Assembly: GCA_941918925.1 (NCBI GenBank)
Contig: OW799234.1
Location: 70,493,043-70,557,042, forward strand
Direction: 5' to 3'
DNA length: 64,000 nt
Source of the DNA: Phyto melanocephala
Lineage: Eukaryota; Arthropoda; Insecta; Diptera; Rhinophoridae
In this document: piece after piece, positions 22,586-34,623 of the stretch
How positions within the stretch are numbered: the first letter of the stretch is position 1
How the letters are laid out: every line of letters begins with the position of its first letter
Notes under the pieces: model-generated
What the model saw: the letters and a program-made list of their open reading frames with translations, nothing else
What the model was told of the DNA's origin: nothing
Database searches by the model: none
Position numbers and translations under genes: made by a program

Positions 22586-24254
22586 TATATCCGCCACCAA
22601 AAAAATGGTATGTATATTCTTAATCGGGGTTTTATTTGACGACGATCTAGCTATGTCCGTCCGTATGTCCGTCTGTTAAAAGCACGATAGAGGTCCCATC
22701 GAAAAAGCTAGTGGGCTCAAATTTTGCCAGAATATGTCTTATACACAAGGTTTGTTTGGAATAGAAAATTGGCTAAATCGGAATATAAGGAAGAAAGTTA
22801 TAGCTCGTAGTGCAAGAGTAGGTCGAAAGAACCGTGTCCTTATAACATCGAATAAAATGGAGTTGTGTCCACCAGCATCAACGTAGAGTCATAAAGCTCC
22901 AAATATAAACTACCTGAGCAAAAACAATATATCTACCCAAAAATTGCCTAAATGCATGCATTAGGAAGGGAGTTAGAGATCAAAATGTACGAAAATTTAT
23001 ACCGCGCAGTGTATTTTTCAGTATGTTCAAAATTTTAAATCTAATAAGAGTGACAAAATTAGATCTACGATTCTGAAATTTTGCAGGAATTGCTTTTTGG
23101 TCAAAGACTTTCTTCTGACGGAAAATAAATGTGACACGCCCACTTTTACGCCCACCTCCCATACAACGTTTTCTCTCAAATTCTTATAATTTCTCTATAA
23201 ATCGAATAATAAAGGACTTTATTGAAACATCTAAGTTGTATTTATTAGCATAAATAACTTCGACACACCTACTATAACGCCCACTTTTCACATTATCTAC
23301 TGTTAATGAAATTTAAATTTATAAAACCGACAAAATTAGAGGTATGATGATAAAATTTGCTACGGAAATCCTTTTAGTCAATGTTATTGCTATGCCAGAA
23401 AATTTAGGTGACACGCCCACTCTTACGCCCACATCCTATATAATGCTTTATCTCAAATTCATATAATTTCTCAAGAAATAAATATTTTGGAAGAATTACG
23501 GACTATATTGAAATATCTAAGTTGTATTTATTAGCAGAAATTTTATTGACACGCTTACTTTAACGCCCATTTTCACTGAAACACTTAATTTACGAAAACA
23601 TTTTACCAGCATATCCAAGTTATAAAAGGTGGTTAAATTTTAAGGGCCGATGTTGATTTTGAATAAAACACAAATTATTTAGGAAATTATTATCATTCTT
23701 TTTTAATGATAATATTTGTATGGTTCAATTTTGTATGGAACAAAATATCGGCCAAATGGCCCCCGCGACCTCAACGGCACACCTCGATCCGATAGTCCAA
23801 ATTTTCAATAACATTGCTGATGCTCAATTGTTTGGCACGATGATGAGTCGAAGTTGACTGTTTTTTTGCCACACTATCGCGATAAACAGCAATGCTTCTC
23901 ATTTAACGAATTTAGAATTTCATAGATGTTCTAACATTTTATACAGACCTGAGGCCGAATTACGGCATTAGATATCGATCGAAATTTAACTCGAACGGAC
24001 GATTACGCTGTGCTTTAGGTATAGAGATTCTAATAAGAGTTTTCAAATTTCGATCACGTTCGAGTGCCGTAATTCGGCCTCTGTTTTAAATTTAAAAATT
24101 AACCACCCTCTACAAAGAAAGTGATACATATTTTATTATAAAGAGATTATTCCATAGCGATTAACAAAATAATAAATATTGTGCTTTAAATGTACACAAA
24201 ATTGGTGGTGGGTATAAAAGATTCGGCACAGCCGAATATAGTGCTCTTACTTGT
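22586..24254 (+). mobile_element. Family 1 DINE-like element, shorter complete copy
   Basis: Begins TATATCCGCCACCAA and ends with TTGGTGGTGGGTATA, the hairpin ATTCGGCACAGCCGAAT and CTTACTTGT. It has only a few GTCY tetramers, about two internal units, and the embedded deleted mariner from about 23627 to 24109. That mariner was in turn hit by a small foldback element. The first ~25 bp of the terminal hairpin are more eroded than in other copies, suggesting an older insertion. Confidence 0.8.
23952..24079. mobile_element. 128-bp foldback element inside DINE/mariner
   Basis: A 16-bp perfect inverted repeat AGGCCGAATTACGGCA bounds the element, with further inverted similarity (ATCGAAATTT). CTG precedes and follows it. 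In the other family 1 copies the same site reads ACAGACCTGTTTTGCAG without the insert, so CTG is a plausible 3-bp duplication. No coding sequence. The superfamily is unknown. Confidence 0.65.
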
Positions 24255-25570
24255 TTATTTTATATTTTGGCTTCTTTCTAAGATATACGTATAAAAAAGG
24301 CTTAAAAATTAAAATGTTTTTGGGTAGAAAATATCAGAAATAAAAACTTGGTGTTATAATGGCTGTAGCTATCATACAAAGATTTTCAGGTTTTTTACCC
24401 TTATTTCCGTTGCTGATATATTGGGAACCGAATCAGACATTTTCCTAGCAAGGCTTTCTAAAGCATCTGTTCGAGCATGTTTGTTGTGATATAGTGGATG
24501 CTTCGTATTGTAAAGGCATTCATGCCCTTTAAAAAGCCCTATCAATTTTAATACGATTTCCGAGCTCCATTCTAACTAGAACAGTAAAACAACCATTATA
24601 TTAAAGATTAAACATTGTTGAAAATTGTATTATGCACTTACCTTTATAATCGGACTTGTAGTTTGGTCTTTAAACATAATAATATTTAAATTGCTTTAAC
24701 TTGTATATAAGTATATTTTATTTGATTGAAAAATTTTTTTGGTTTGCTAGCGGCAAATTATTCAACAGCTGTTTTTGTCATTTTCATCGGAGATGGACAA
24801 TTTAGTACAATCGTAATTTTTCATACTGATTTTTATGGTATTTTATTAATTACTTTATACAACACATTCAGTTAAAAATATATTTATTTTATTTAAAATT
24901 TAGTTAAGAAACACTTTCAGTGTTAAAACTATCTTAGGCTGCGTTTACATTCAACAAGTTTGTTTGTTTTGTCTCGTAATTTCAAATCTAACGTTAGGTG
25001 CGTATAAAAAAAATAAAATTGTATGCAATAAAACTTATTGTATGTTAATGTGAAAGCAAATTAAAAGAAGAATAAGAAAAATTTCTCAAAGATAGTCAAT
25101 ATAAAGGCAGACTTATATATTAATAGGCAAGTCGATTTTTTGTAACATAAAACTGTAAATACAAGTTATACATGGGTCGGTTTAATAAATCGTATTAATT
25201 TTATAATAAAAAGAAGAATTTATTTTTTATAATAATATATGAGTTTTATATAATTTTCAGTTTGAATTTTATTTTCAGTACTTCATAGTCTAAGAATTAT
25301 TGTATTAAAAAATAAATTTATATCAAACAAAATTTTAATTTTCCAAACCTGATGTTGTCTATGTGCTTCTGTTAAAACACAACTCTGATAAAATGAAAAA
25401 TCTTAGTGTTTACAAAAATTTCAAAAAATGAAAACAGCTATACGACTGCCAAATTTCTATCCGTATTTTTTGACATTTCATTACATATTGTATTCACACT
25501 ATTATACTTTTTCATTTTATTTAAATTTATGACAAGTCGTAATAATCAGTAAAATAGTGTGAAGTGGCCT

Positions 25571-26387
25571 TTAATGATATCCGTTTTTTACATACATTTT
25601 TTCTCAACAAACAAAACACATACACTCAAACATTTTACCTTATTTGTTGATTTTTTTCTATCTTTCTTAAGAATGCTAACAAAATATTTTGCAAAACAAC
25701 TAAATTCAACTTGAAAGATTTTTGGTTAATATTTTTCAATTTAAAAAATTAATTTTTTTCTTACTTTTTCGAACTTTGTTTTTAATTTAATTTTTTTTTT
25801 ATTAACAAAACAAAAATTTTGTAAACATACACACAAACAAAATATCCTTAAAAAATCATTTAAAAACCCTGCACATCTGGCATCTCTGATACATATTATG
25901 TTGTATTTCCATTTTTCATTCTTGTTTATCTTTTTTTCATCCATTATCTAAAATTAAAAAAAAACCCCGTAGATAATTAAATGATTTTAAAATAACAAAT
26001 GGTATAAAATCATTCAAATGAAAAGTGCATATGTCTGCAATATTTGATTAATATTAAATTTAAATCACGTTTTTTAGGACAAAAACTATGATTTCAGAAA
26101 TAAAATGAAAGTTGAAACAAATAGAGATATTATTTTTACCTGATAGTGACTAATAATTGTTGGAATATTTTGATTATTCAATTAAGCTATTGGAAATAAA
26201 ATAAATTAAAAACGGATGGATATCTTTATTTATATGGTTTAGTTTTAAACTTTCGTTTATTTATTTATTAAAAAAAAAAACTATAAAATAATCAAGACTT
26301 CTTAAGATTTTAACATCTTTTCATACAGGGTTTTTCCTTCGACTAAGTAACATGGTTGACTTACACTAACTTGAAAGTCTCTTGATA
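25571..26387. other. No recognised feature
   Basis: A+T-rich sequence. The open frame at 25741-25944 (minus) is low-complexity and lysine/phenylalanine-rich. Nothing can be assigned. Confidence 0.5.
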
Positions 26388-26389
26388 TA

Positions 26390-27115
26390 CAGGGTGGACC
26401 AAAAGTCGCGCCTGCGTGTAAAAATTGAATAACTTTTTTGTTTATTATTATTTTTTATTAAATTTTTTTTTTAATTATAATATTATCTTTGTATGACCTA
26501 AATTTTAATTATGAAAAATAATGTCAGAGAGATGACCACCATTTTCATCGATGCACAATTGAGCTCTTAAACAGGCGTTTTGCATAACTGCACGCAAGGT
26601 TTCAGGCTCTATTGCCCTGATCTCAGCTTCAATGTTGTTCTTTAGCTGCTCTATAGTTTGAGGATTGTTTACATACACTCGTTCTTTGAGATAACTCCAT
26701 AGAAAATAATCAGGGGCAGTTAAATTCGGTGAACGTGCTGGCCAATTAAATTCTGAATTTTTCGAGATAATTCGGTCGTCAAAAATTTCACTTAAAAGCG
26801 TCATTGTGGCACGGGCCGTGTGTGCTGTTGCTCCATCCTGCTGAAACCACTTGTTGGCTGCCTCAGGGCGTACAAAATTATTAAGCATAGCGCGATATCT
26901 GTCCCCATTCACCGTTACTGTATTACCAACATCATCCTCGAAGAACGATTAAAAGTAAAATTCTACCACTTTCGTTCGTTGCTCAGTCGTCAAATTTTGC
27001 ATGGTGGTGTAACACAAATCGATGAATAAAATCTGAAAAAAAAAAAATAAAAAATATTAATAAACAAAAAAGTTATTCAATTTTTACACGCAGGCGTGAC
27101 TTTTGGTCCACTCTG
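26390..27115 (-). mobile_element. Deleted DD41D mariner with long TIRs and TA duplication
   Basis: TA flanks both ends (26388-26389 and 27116-27117). The 59-bp terminal repeats begin CAGGGTGGACCAAAAGTCGC and CAGAGTGGACCAAAAGTCAC and differ at only two positions, pointing to a fairly recent insertion. The minus strand starts a transposase MQNLTTEQRTKVVEFYF, then a TAA, then enters the catalytic core at FFEDDVGNTVTVN in the same frame. Roughly 160 residues, including the DNA-binding domain and the first catalytic Asp, have been removed. The element is mobilisable in principle by a related transposase but makes none itself. Confidence 0.85.
26505..26912 (-). pseudogene. DD41D mariner transposase, C-terminal half
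   Basis: This open frame of 135 codons begins at a GTG codon, so it is an internal part of a longer frame and not a true start. It contains WFQQDGATAHTA with the second catalytic Asp at residue 26, then FNWPARSPNLTAPDYFLW with the third Asp at residue 68. Forty-one residues lie between them, the DD41D spacing. It ends with the family C-terminal ENGGHLSDIIFHN. The first Asp and both helix-turn-helix motifs are missing through the internal deletion, so it is inactive although this half is unbroken. Confidence 0.8.
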
Positions 27116-27117
27116 TA

Positions 27118-28663
27118 CTAAAATAAATTTTAAACCAGTACGGCAGGTATCACGCCCATCATCTGTGGTGCCAAGAGTATCAAGCTTTATTATTGCGCCA
27201 CTAAATTCTACAATATTCATATTCTACCACATAAACTAATTATTTTCTAAAATCTTATGGATGGGGAAGTTGATAGAATAATGTCCGCGTGTCCGCATGT
27301 TGGCTTAAATCAACTTTTAGAAGTCGAAAATGTTACGCAGATTTGTATATTTTATCAGTTTATAAGAAATATATTAATAGCACATATAAAATGAATTGAA
27401 TAGCTATTAGAATCCAACAAAATCCTTATAGCTTGCTGAGATGATTTTTAACATATTTTTAAGCATTATTATTCAACGTATTTGTCCGCAACAGAACAGA
27501 ACGAAAAAGGAACAACAAACCAAACATACAGATTTCCCTTTGAAAAGAACAGCTCATTCAAAATAGTGCAGAACGTACAAACTAACTATGCCTTTAGCTG
27601 CACAGTATAGTGTGGCATTACATCTGAAAATAACATTGAGCCTTGTTTCTTCAAAATGAAGATGGAATAGAGGGCGGCATCAGATTATGATAAGAATTGT
27701 TCCAATTGTAGTTGAAAAAGTCGCTTTTTTGATTTGAAGCACATTTGTACATAAATAACGAAATTAAACCATTTCAATACGCATGAGTTTTTTACATATT
27801 TTTTTTATCTACAGCTAACAAAAAAAAAAAAATGCATAAATTATCTACTGAAATAAAAAAATACAATTTCAATAATCTCCTTATTCGTTTGCTTAAAAAA
27901 AATCCTCTGGTCCTGTTTTCCAATTTTTTTTATTGATTCTTCGTTTTTTCCCAAACCCAATTGAAATTAACAAAAACGTTTGTTAATGCAATAAAACAAC
28001 TCAAGCCAAATGAATATGCTGCCTGCCAGTAAATCACTGGAAATTCTAATCCCATTAAAATGCAGTGAAATAGTTGAACAAAAATCTATATTTTTCTCAA
28101 ACATTTGTTCATTCCTTTGCAATAACATCTGCAAATTTCAATGGTTATTATTGTTCGTAATGGAAAATAAGAAAATATGACTCAAAGCGATTAAAAATAT
28201 AAGGATATTTCAATAAAAATATCTAACTGAAATTACTTTTAAATTAATATTTTTTTTGGTCAGTTAGAAATATGTTTTATTTGTTTATTGTAGAGTTATT
28301 GAAGTTGATGTAGAAATATATAATTTTACTTTCTGTTTAAACATTTAAGCGTTTATCATAAACAGTTTAATTGGTTACAATAATTACAACAATATCCAAC
28401 AATTTAACGTTTTTATATGGGTTCAGGATACACAATATCTACATTGGTTTGTCATTCTTATACTTTCTATAACATTCGGTTGTAACCGCATATATAGATA
28501 TGGCTTGTTTGACTCATGTATATCTCTCCGCATGTTGGCTGGAACTTTTCGAAGCTCCCCATTTATGTACAAACCAGTACTTTGAGAAATATTGAAGAAA
28601 AGTCAGTACCGTAATCCATCAGTATTGGTTCATAAAGTGAAATATAAGCCAAATTTCTTATAA
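27118..28663. other. Mostly unassigned, with small TE scraps
   Basis: Around 27270-27330 a TGTCCGCGTGTCCGCATG stretch followed by TTGGCTTAAATCAACTTT resembles a decayed mini-me core. Around 27640-27705 AAAATGAAGATGGAA and CGGCATCAG...TTATGATA match the mariner remnant at 46657-46710. Around 28430-28600 another mini-me-like scrap has CTCCGCATGTTGGCTGGAAC. The rest is A+T-rich and unrecognised. Confidence 0.4.
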
Positions 28664-29908
28664 ACAAGTAAGAGTGCAATATTCGGTCGCGCCGAATCCT
28701 ATATACCCTTCACAACGTGTCATGCAATAACAATTGTTTGTAAAAAATAACAATTGTTTTTATACATATATAAAAACATCCCATTGTAAAATTATAAATT
28801 TATGTATGTATACAGTATCGGCCAAAACCTAAGCACCCCCTAAGTACATTTTTTTTAAATGATAATTTTTTTAAGAAAACAAAGTTATTAAATTTTTTTT
28901 TGTATTTTTTTTATATATTTACATCTTTATTATTGAAAAACACAAACTTTTTTTAATAAAAAAAGTTAAATTTAAAAAAATATTTTAAGTCGCAAATATA
29001 AGCGGACTAAACTAAAGCACCACCTAATATTGTGCTTGGAAATTTTACTACGGTACTGTGACATTACTGTATTAGTTAAGGGTACACTCCAAAAATGCAG
29101 CAGTTATTAAGCTGCAGTGTTAAGGAGAATAACTTGTAAGAATTTATGCGAAAATTGTCAACGTTTTAAAGTTTTCGTTGAGATAAGAGTAATGGCACGA
29201 AATAAGTACTCAATGAGTTTAAAGTTAGAATTCTTGATGATAGGAGAGCAGGCTTATTAAGAAATCAATTGAGTGCAAAATATTCTATCAGCAGATTAAT
29301 TACTTTTAGGCTAATTAAAAAGTTTTTGCAGACTAGTCTCGCATCTCCTACTCATTCTGGAGGAAGGCCACGTGAAACTTCGCGGCATGAAGACTCCTTA
29401 TATTTGCGACTTAAAATATGTTTCGAATTTTAACTTTTTATTAAATTCTGAATTCTTAAAGTTTGTGCTTTTCAATAATAAAGATGCAAATATATATAAA
29501 AAAAATACAAGAAAAAACTTTACTAACTTTGGTCTCCCAAAAAATATTATGAATTAAAAAAAATGTACTGGGGTGCTTATGTTTTGGCCGATACTGTATG
29601 TTAAAAAGAGAAAAAAAAATAAATAAAAAAAATTTAAAAACAAATAAAAACAACAAAAAAAAAATTTTTTTTCGGATCAGTTGGGATTCGATGCCACGAT
29701 CACTCTGAACAGTATACCACGTTTGTATGTATAAATATATGTGTTGTATGTTGTTGTTGTCAAAATAACAATATAGTCGTGGTTTTATGATCATATCTCA
29801 GTTGTTTATGTACCGACTTTTCCGAATTTCAATACCTATCTATCCCGATCCCGAATAATTCTGATATTTTAATAACTCACGCGGCTCCAGGCGATGTCGG
29901 GGGACTTT
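28664..29908 (-). mobile_element. DINE/mini-me-like element, family 2, 5'-truncated
   Basis: On the left is the 3' terminus ACAAGTAAGAGTGC with a hairpin ATTCGGTCGCGCCGAAT, then TATACCCTTCACAACGTG. The rest matches the complete copy at 56307-57050, including GGGATTCGATGCCACG, a (TATGT)n-like stretch, CATATCTCAGTTGTTTATGT and GCGATGTCGGGGGACTT, where it stops before the (GTCY)n tract. It is interrupted by a Tc1-like element at 28813-29596. Non-coding. Confidence 0.75.
28813..29596 (+). mobile_element. Tc1-like non-autonomous element
   Basis: TA duplications (28811-28812, 29597-29598) bound inverted repeats CAGTATCGGCCAAAACCTAA and CAGTATCGGCCAAAACATAA, with further matching CAAGTACATTTTTTTT-type sequence. 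The interior has a short plus-strand relic near 29190-29400 with ARNKYSMSLK, THSGGRPRE and RHEDSL, consistent with the N-terminal DNA-binding part of a Tc1 transposase; it is full of stops. The DDE core is absent. Inserted into the family 2 DINE element. Confidence 0.75.
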
Positions 29909-30081
29909 TTTTAAATAAAATGAAAAACCACATAAATGGTATTATTGTTCGTGATGGAAATTTTTAAACAAAATCATTATGGCAGTTGTCTCCATACTGT
30001 TCAATTGTAATAATATTTAAGAATTTAAGTAGGCAGTTATTGTGTAGTTTATTTGGGTTTATCTGTGATACCTGAATAGAA

Positions 30082-30193
30082 TTGAAAAAAAGAAAAAAAT
30101 AACAAGTAGCAGGCCAGTCCAGAGTATCTGATGGGAATTAAACCCGCAAGCGCTAGACTAGCAGACCAGCACACTAGTCTACCGGGGCACCCA
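30082..30193 (-). mobile_element. tRNA-derived SINE, short form
   Basis: Minus strand: the head begins GTGCCCCGGTAGACTAGTGT (A-box-like) and has a B-box-like GGTTTAATTCC (30034-30044 offset within this stretch: 30134-30144), one change from GGTTCRATTCC. A GAT-ACTCTGGACTGGCC segment and a T-rich tail follow. The head resembles that of the SINE at 61444-61682, but the 3' part differs. This is not a real tRNA gene: the acceptor stem is not formed. Confidence 0.6.
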
Positions 30194-30599
30194 TTATAAT
30201 GACTTAACTAAAATTAAATTTCAAGTTGCAACATTTTTTAATTCAACATTTTGTAGAAACTACAAATGGGCCGCCGATATTTTGCAAGCCACTTCATCTT
30301 TCCCCTGTATTCCAACTCAGTGTGATGGAAAAATATGAAAAAGCCAACGTATTTATTGCCGGATATTAATACTAGTAGTTGCTCTAGACGTTTTTATTGA
30401 ATTCAGTCTTAAAGGGTATTTCAAAAAGAATACACTTTTTTTTATTTTATAATAAAAGTACGTATTTTTTGAGATATTAAAGGAGACGTTTTTTTTAGAT
30501 ATAAAAGCAGACATGTTCCCATTAAGCACGAAATAAAACATTCGTCAATCGGTTACCATGGCTCTCATGAGACTTTATTACTTTTTACATTCTTGCATT

Positions 30600-31510
30600 T
30601 TTCACAGAGACGTAACTGAATCTCAAAGATGACGAGTTGAATTTTGGAATTGTGCTTTATTTCTGATTTATTTGCAAGACCAAAAAGAAAAAAATCTTAT
30701 GGCGTTAAATCTCGTAATCTGGGTGGCCATTTGACATTAGAATTATAATTTGTTATGGAATAGCAATAGAACGCTTTTTTCATGCAGATGTCATCCATTT
30801 GAAGCAAAGGAAACTTTATTATCATGTTGCTGAAACTAATGCCGTTCACAGTCACCGCCTAGCCAAAATCTGAACTAAAAATTTACTCGTTGGGTATGTG
30901 TTTTTTCCTCATGTCCAGCGTAAGGATTTTTGAGAGCCAAGTTCGAATATTCTCTGTATTCGCGAAGTCATTCAGATCGCAAGGCGCTTCATCAGAGAAA
31001 ATGATTTTTTTTCTAAACATTGTCGTTGAGTTCACTTTGCTCTATTACTTATAAACGAATTGTCAACGCTTTCTGTGATCTGCTGTTTGAGCTGAAATTT
31101 TTACGCATTAAGTTGGAGAAATTTTGCCATAAGTTGCTGCGTAGTGTTTTATGAAACTTGCTAATAACGATGCCAGGTTTTCGGGGACACTCTTGTTTAC
31201 AACAACAACGTTTTCAAGAGTTCGAGCGGTACGTTGAAGCAAAGGAGTCTTAGTGTCCATAACCAATCCATTTTCTTTAATTGTTTGACCACTCTTCGAA
31301 TGGTTGACTGATTAGATGCACTTTCTCATCCAAGAATTATTCAAAGCGGTCTCAACTACTTTCCAAATTTTTGAAATATTTTTTTTACAATTATAACGCA
31401 CTGTCCGTTCGTACTGCACTTGAAAATATTGACACTAAATTTAAAAAATGCATTTTTATTAATAGACCCTTTGCAAACCGTTGCTAATCTCGAATTCTTA
31501 CATAATGTTT
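30600..31510 (-). pseudogene. Decayed mariner transposase remnant
   Basis: On the minus strand, fragments in family order are VVVNKSVPENPGIVIS (linker with ..ENPG/S motif), SKFHKTLRSNLWQ (second HTH region), KKIIFSDEAPCDLND (first catalytic Asp), NTENIRTW, AVTVNGISFSNMI and WPPRLRDLTP (third catalytic region). They occur across many stops and frame shifts. The spacing suggests a nearly full-length ancestral gene. The second-Asp QQDGA motif is not recognisable. Old and inactive. Confidence 0.65.
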
Positions 31511-31829
31511 TTTAATTACAATTTTCATCTGCCCACATTAATTAAGTAAAATATTATTGTCTCGCTCTCCAAATTTAAAGTTAGAAGTTCTTAAACAAAT
31601 CCATACATTCAACTTCTTGAAGTATAAATTCATTGAATTATCATTTAACTAGTTTTTTTTTCTAGATTTTGATCTAGATTTTCATTTTTGTTTTATTAAA
31701 ATAATTGACACATTTTAAGGTTCTGTAAAATCTTGGCCAAACGATTAGGTGAAAGTTAAATACAAATGCTGGCCTAAGGATTAATGTTGGAAAAACCACA
31801 CAATACTTTATCATTCGACCGGAAGGAAT

Positions 31830-31887
31830 ATGTCGGATTACATTTTGTTTTTAGTCCTTATTTTTCTCTTCGCCTCTCTATGTGCAA
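31830..31887 (+). CDS. Candidate host first exon: signal peptide + splice donor
   Basis: An ATG in good context (A at -3) opens MSDYILFLVLIFLFASLCA, a typical secretory signal peptide with a hydrophobic core of about 12 residues and an Ala-rich cleavage-like end. The codon after GCA is split by CAA|GTAAGA, a strong 5' splice site, leaving a phase-1 junction. In frame it would meet a stop a few codons later if unspliced, as expected for an intron. TCATTC at 31811 fits the arthropod initiator TCAKTY. No downstream exon is recognised in the window, so the intron would be long or the gene would continue outside. A chance ORF is possible. Confidence 0.4.
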
Positions 31888-34623
31888 GTAAGAATTTTTA
31901 ATGGTTTTTTTTTTCTTAGTTTTTATTTTGTTGTTGTTAATTCTGACGACTACTATGATGACGACAATAAAGTTGATGATGTTCTCGTTTTTATTGCGGG
32001 TAATGCTGCCTGTTGTTGATTACTGGTTGTTGGTTTGTTGAACTGTTTTGTACGAGTGTACTTGACACTGATTCATGACGCACTTGACACTTAGACACAA
32101 TCCATTTTCTTCATTTCTTTGTAGGATTTTTATTTTGCGACTGTCTTTTTTTCTTCGTTTTCGAATACCACTTGCTGTTTTTTTTATTTCACTCATCAGA
32201 TTTATATAGTTTTTCTTAGATTTTATTTTCTTATTTGTCAGCATAGTACTTTTCATTTTATAAATATACTTTATAGACATTTGTATGTAACTATGTGTGT
32301 ATGTATGTATATGTGAGTATGCTTATGTCTGTTTTTGCGATGATGCAGATTATTACGGATTAACTTGTCCTATACATTTGTCATTGATGTGTGTTGGATG
32401 TGATGTATAGATGGATGAATGAATGAATGAATGACTGATTAACTGTGAGTACGTGTAAGAGGGAGCTCTGGTCGTTGGAGCCTTTATTATTAAAAATCAC
32501 AATCCTATTACCAGTTAAATCTATTAAACCATTTTCATAATTTAACATACATACACATGCAAACATTTTTCTACCATTTTTCTTAGACACTTGTGCTTGT
32601 GAATGTGTCTGTGTGTATTACTATTTTCCCTTTTTATGAAAAATGATACCATAAAATGTCATAAAAGACATTACAATGTGCATAAATATTAAGCTTTAAT
32701 GATAAGTCGTTAGTCGCTTTTAGTCCATTCCTTTTCCAAACATGCAATACATATCTTTTCTAGATATAGAAGTTATTTATTTGTATTTAAGCGTACGGTC
32801 ATAAAGAAATTTTTTCTCTTTAATAAAACTTTAGCAATAATGAAATCTTAATAAGGCATATTTTCAGGAACATTAAGAATTTATCGAAAATTCCCTATGA
32901 GCAATGGAATTATTGAATATTTGCTTTAAATAGGGAATTTATTGAAAATAGTTTATTGATCGAAAACGACCGTAAAATTTTTAAACAAAAGTTATATTAT
33001 ATCGCTTACACTCTAAAAGTATTTTTAGGTTGTGACTATGAAACACATTATGCATCAAGCTGAAAACCTGTTACTGTTGTACCAAAATCGATTGATTCAT
33101 TTATTACTTCTGTTAAATTTAACCCATGAATCAATATTTTTTTTAAACAATAATTTTTTGTTGTGGAATGTGAGTGTTGGCAGGAGTTAAAAATATCTAG
33201 GAAGAGTGCTCCATTCGGTATAATATTATTTACAATTTTACTCCCAAAACTATCTTTGAATTCGAATTTTTTTATAGTTAGTTGTATTCTACTAGCTGGT
33301 TGTTGGTATCTAACAATAATGTTTAAGTTAAAAAAAAATATTCGCCATTTTGCTTCTTGAATTTTAAAATTTTTCGTCGTTTACTGTATTACAGTTCGAA
33401 CCCTTTGATTTGTTACAGATATTATGAGGGTTAAAAGGGACAAATCCGTAATTACTATATTCGACCGTCATTACCGCTATGTCGGTTTTTACCTTTTTCA
33501 AAGCTTACTGTGTTTCACTGGTCAAGTCGTTTAATTTTATATCAATATTGTGGAGGTAGGAAGGTATAATTTTTAATTACTATATTTGACCCTTTATATG
33601 AATTTACTGGAGGCCGCACATTGGGTTGAATGAAACCAAAAGACGATCTTAAGTCCTGGAAGCTGTAATAAGTTAATGTTGAAATTTTGTTTTGCTTTAT
33701 ATTTAAGTATACGACCATGTATACTTTTGAGATAGAAAAAAAAATTTTGAAATTTTTTTTATAACCGTTTAAGACCCTTTTTATAATTGTTAAAAAAATG
33801 ACTTTTTTCAAATTTTTGACTGTAGTTTACAAACCAATTAAGGCATGTATATAAAACAAACTGGAGATTAAAGACAACCTAATATGTTGTTAGAAAATAT
33901 AAATTAAATCTTTAATATGTACCTATCTTAGCGCTAATATTTATTTAAAGTTATTACTTTGGTTTTTATAAAACCCCACTTATTTGGAATTTGTGGCATA
34001 AAGAGTGAACAACAAGACCTAATCTTTTTTTTTTGTATATGTTATTAAACATACATATTTTATTTAATAAGATACAATATATTCGAAACGGTTTGTAAGT
34101 TTAATACTGTTTTATAATACTTATATAAACTAGGATAATAGATTAATTAGTAAAATAACTAAGATATTTTAGAAAATTTTTAAAGAATATAGACAATTGG
34201 ATACATTAAAAAAAAGTTGTTTGATAGTAAAATCATCTTTTATTAACAGTTTTTTCGACTAAGTTTGTCAACATAGCAGAAAAGTCTTTTAAGTCAAACT
34301 TATATGATAAGATCAACGATCAAAATTGAACAGAAAATATCTGTAAAATTACAGATATATTTAATATATATTTCAATATTTAGTAAATTTGTTTATATGG
34401 ATAACAAAAAATGTGTTATCTGTAAAAAATCTGTTAAATAATTGTCGAATTCGATTGAAAGCCGTTTGACAGATTTTTGGACAGATATATTATTTTTCGT
34501 GTACTTAGCAAATTATCTAGTAAATATTTGCAAGTATTTGTATATTCCATATAAGCTAAGTTTTTATAAATTTTTTACTAACTTTTTTTTTTAGTGACTT
34601 TGAGTGACTTCATATTACTCAGG
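31888..34623. other. Possible intron or intergenic DNA, no recognised gene
   Basis: Contains a (TATG)n-like stretch at 32283-32315 and a (GAAT)n stretch at 32411-32436. Two similar pieces, TTACTATATTCGACC (about 33454) and TTACTATATTTGACCC (about 33578), lie 125 bp apart. If the signal-peptide exon at 31830 is real, this would be its intron. The open frames at 33163-33360 (plus) and 33542-33811 (minus) show no domain. Confidence 0.4.

Larger units (their letters stand above)
20862..25570. mobile_element. Unclassified TIR element carrying DINE insertions
   Basis: The left end AGGCCGCTTCACACTATT faces a right end reading AGGCCACTTCACACTATT inward (one difference in 18). The flanking bases form TTTAA|GGCC...GGCC|TTTAA, so the duplication could be TTA, TTAA or TTTAA. 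Subtracting the family 1 elements at 21069-24254 leaves an element of about 1.5 kb. The remaining interior is A+T-rich and non-coding, with AACAGCTGTTT sequences on both sides. The TTA reading would suit PIF/Harbinger, but the superfamily is unresolved. Confidence 0.55.

Noticed and set aside
33388..33410. B-box-like GTTCGAACCC sequence
   Set aside because: No A box at the right distance and no cloverleaf stems; isolated match.
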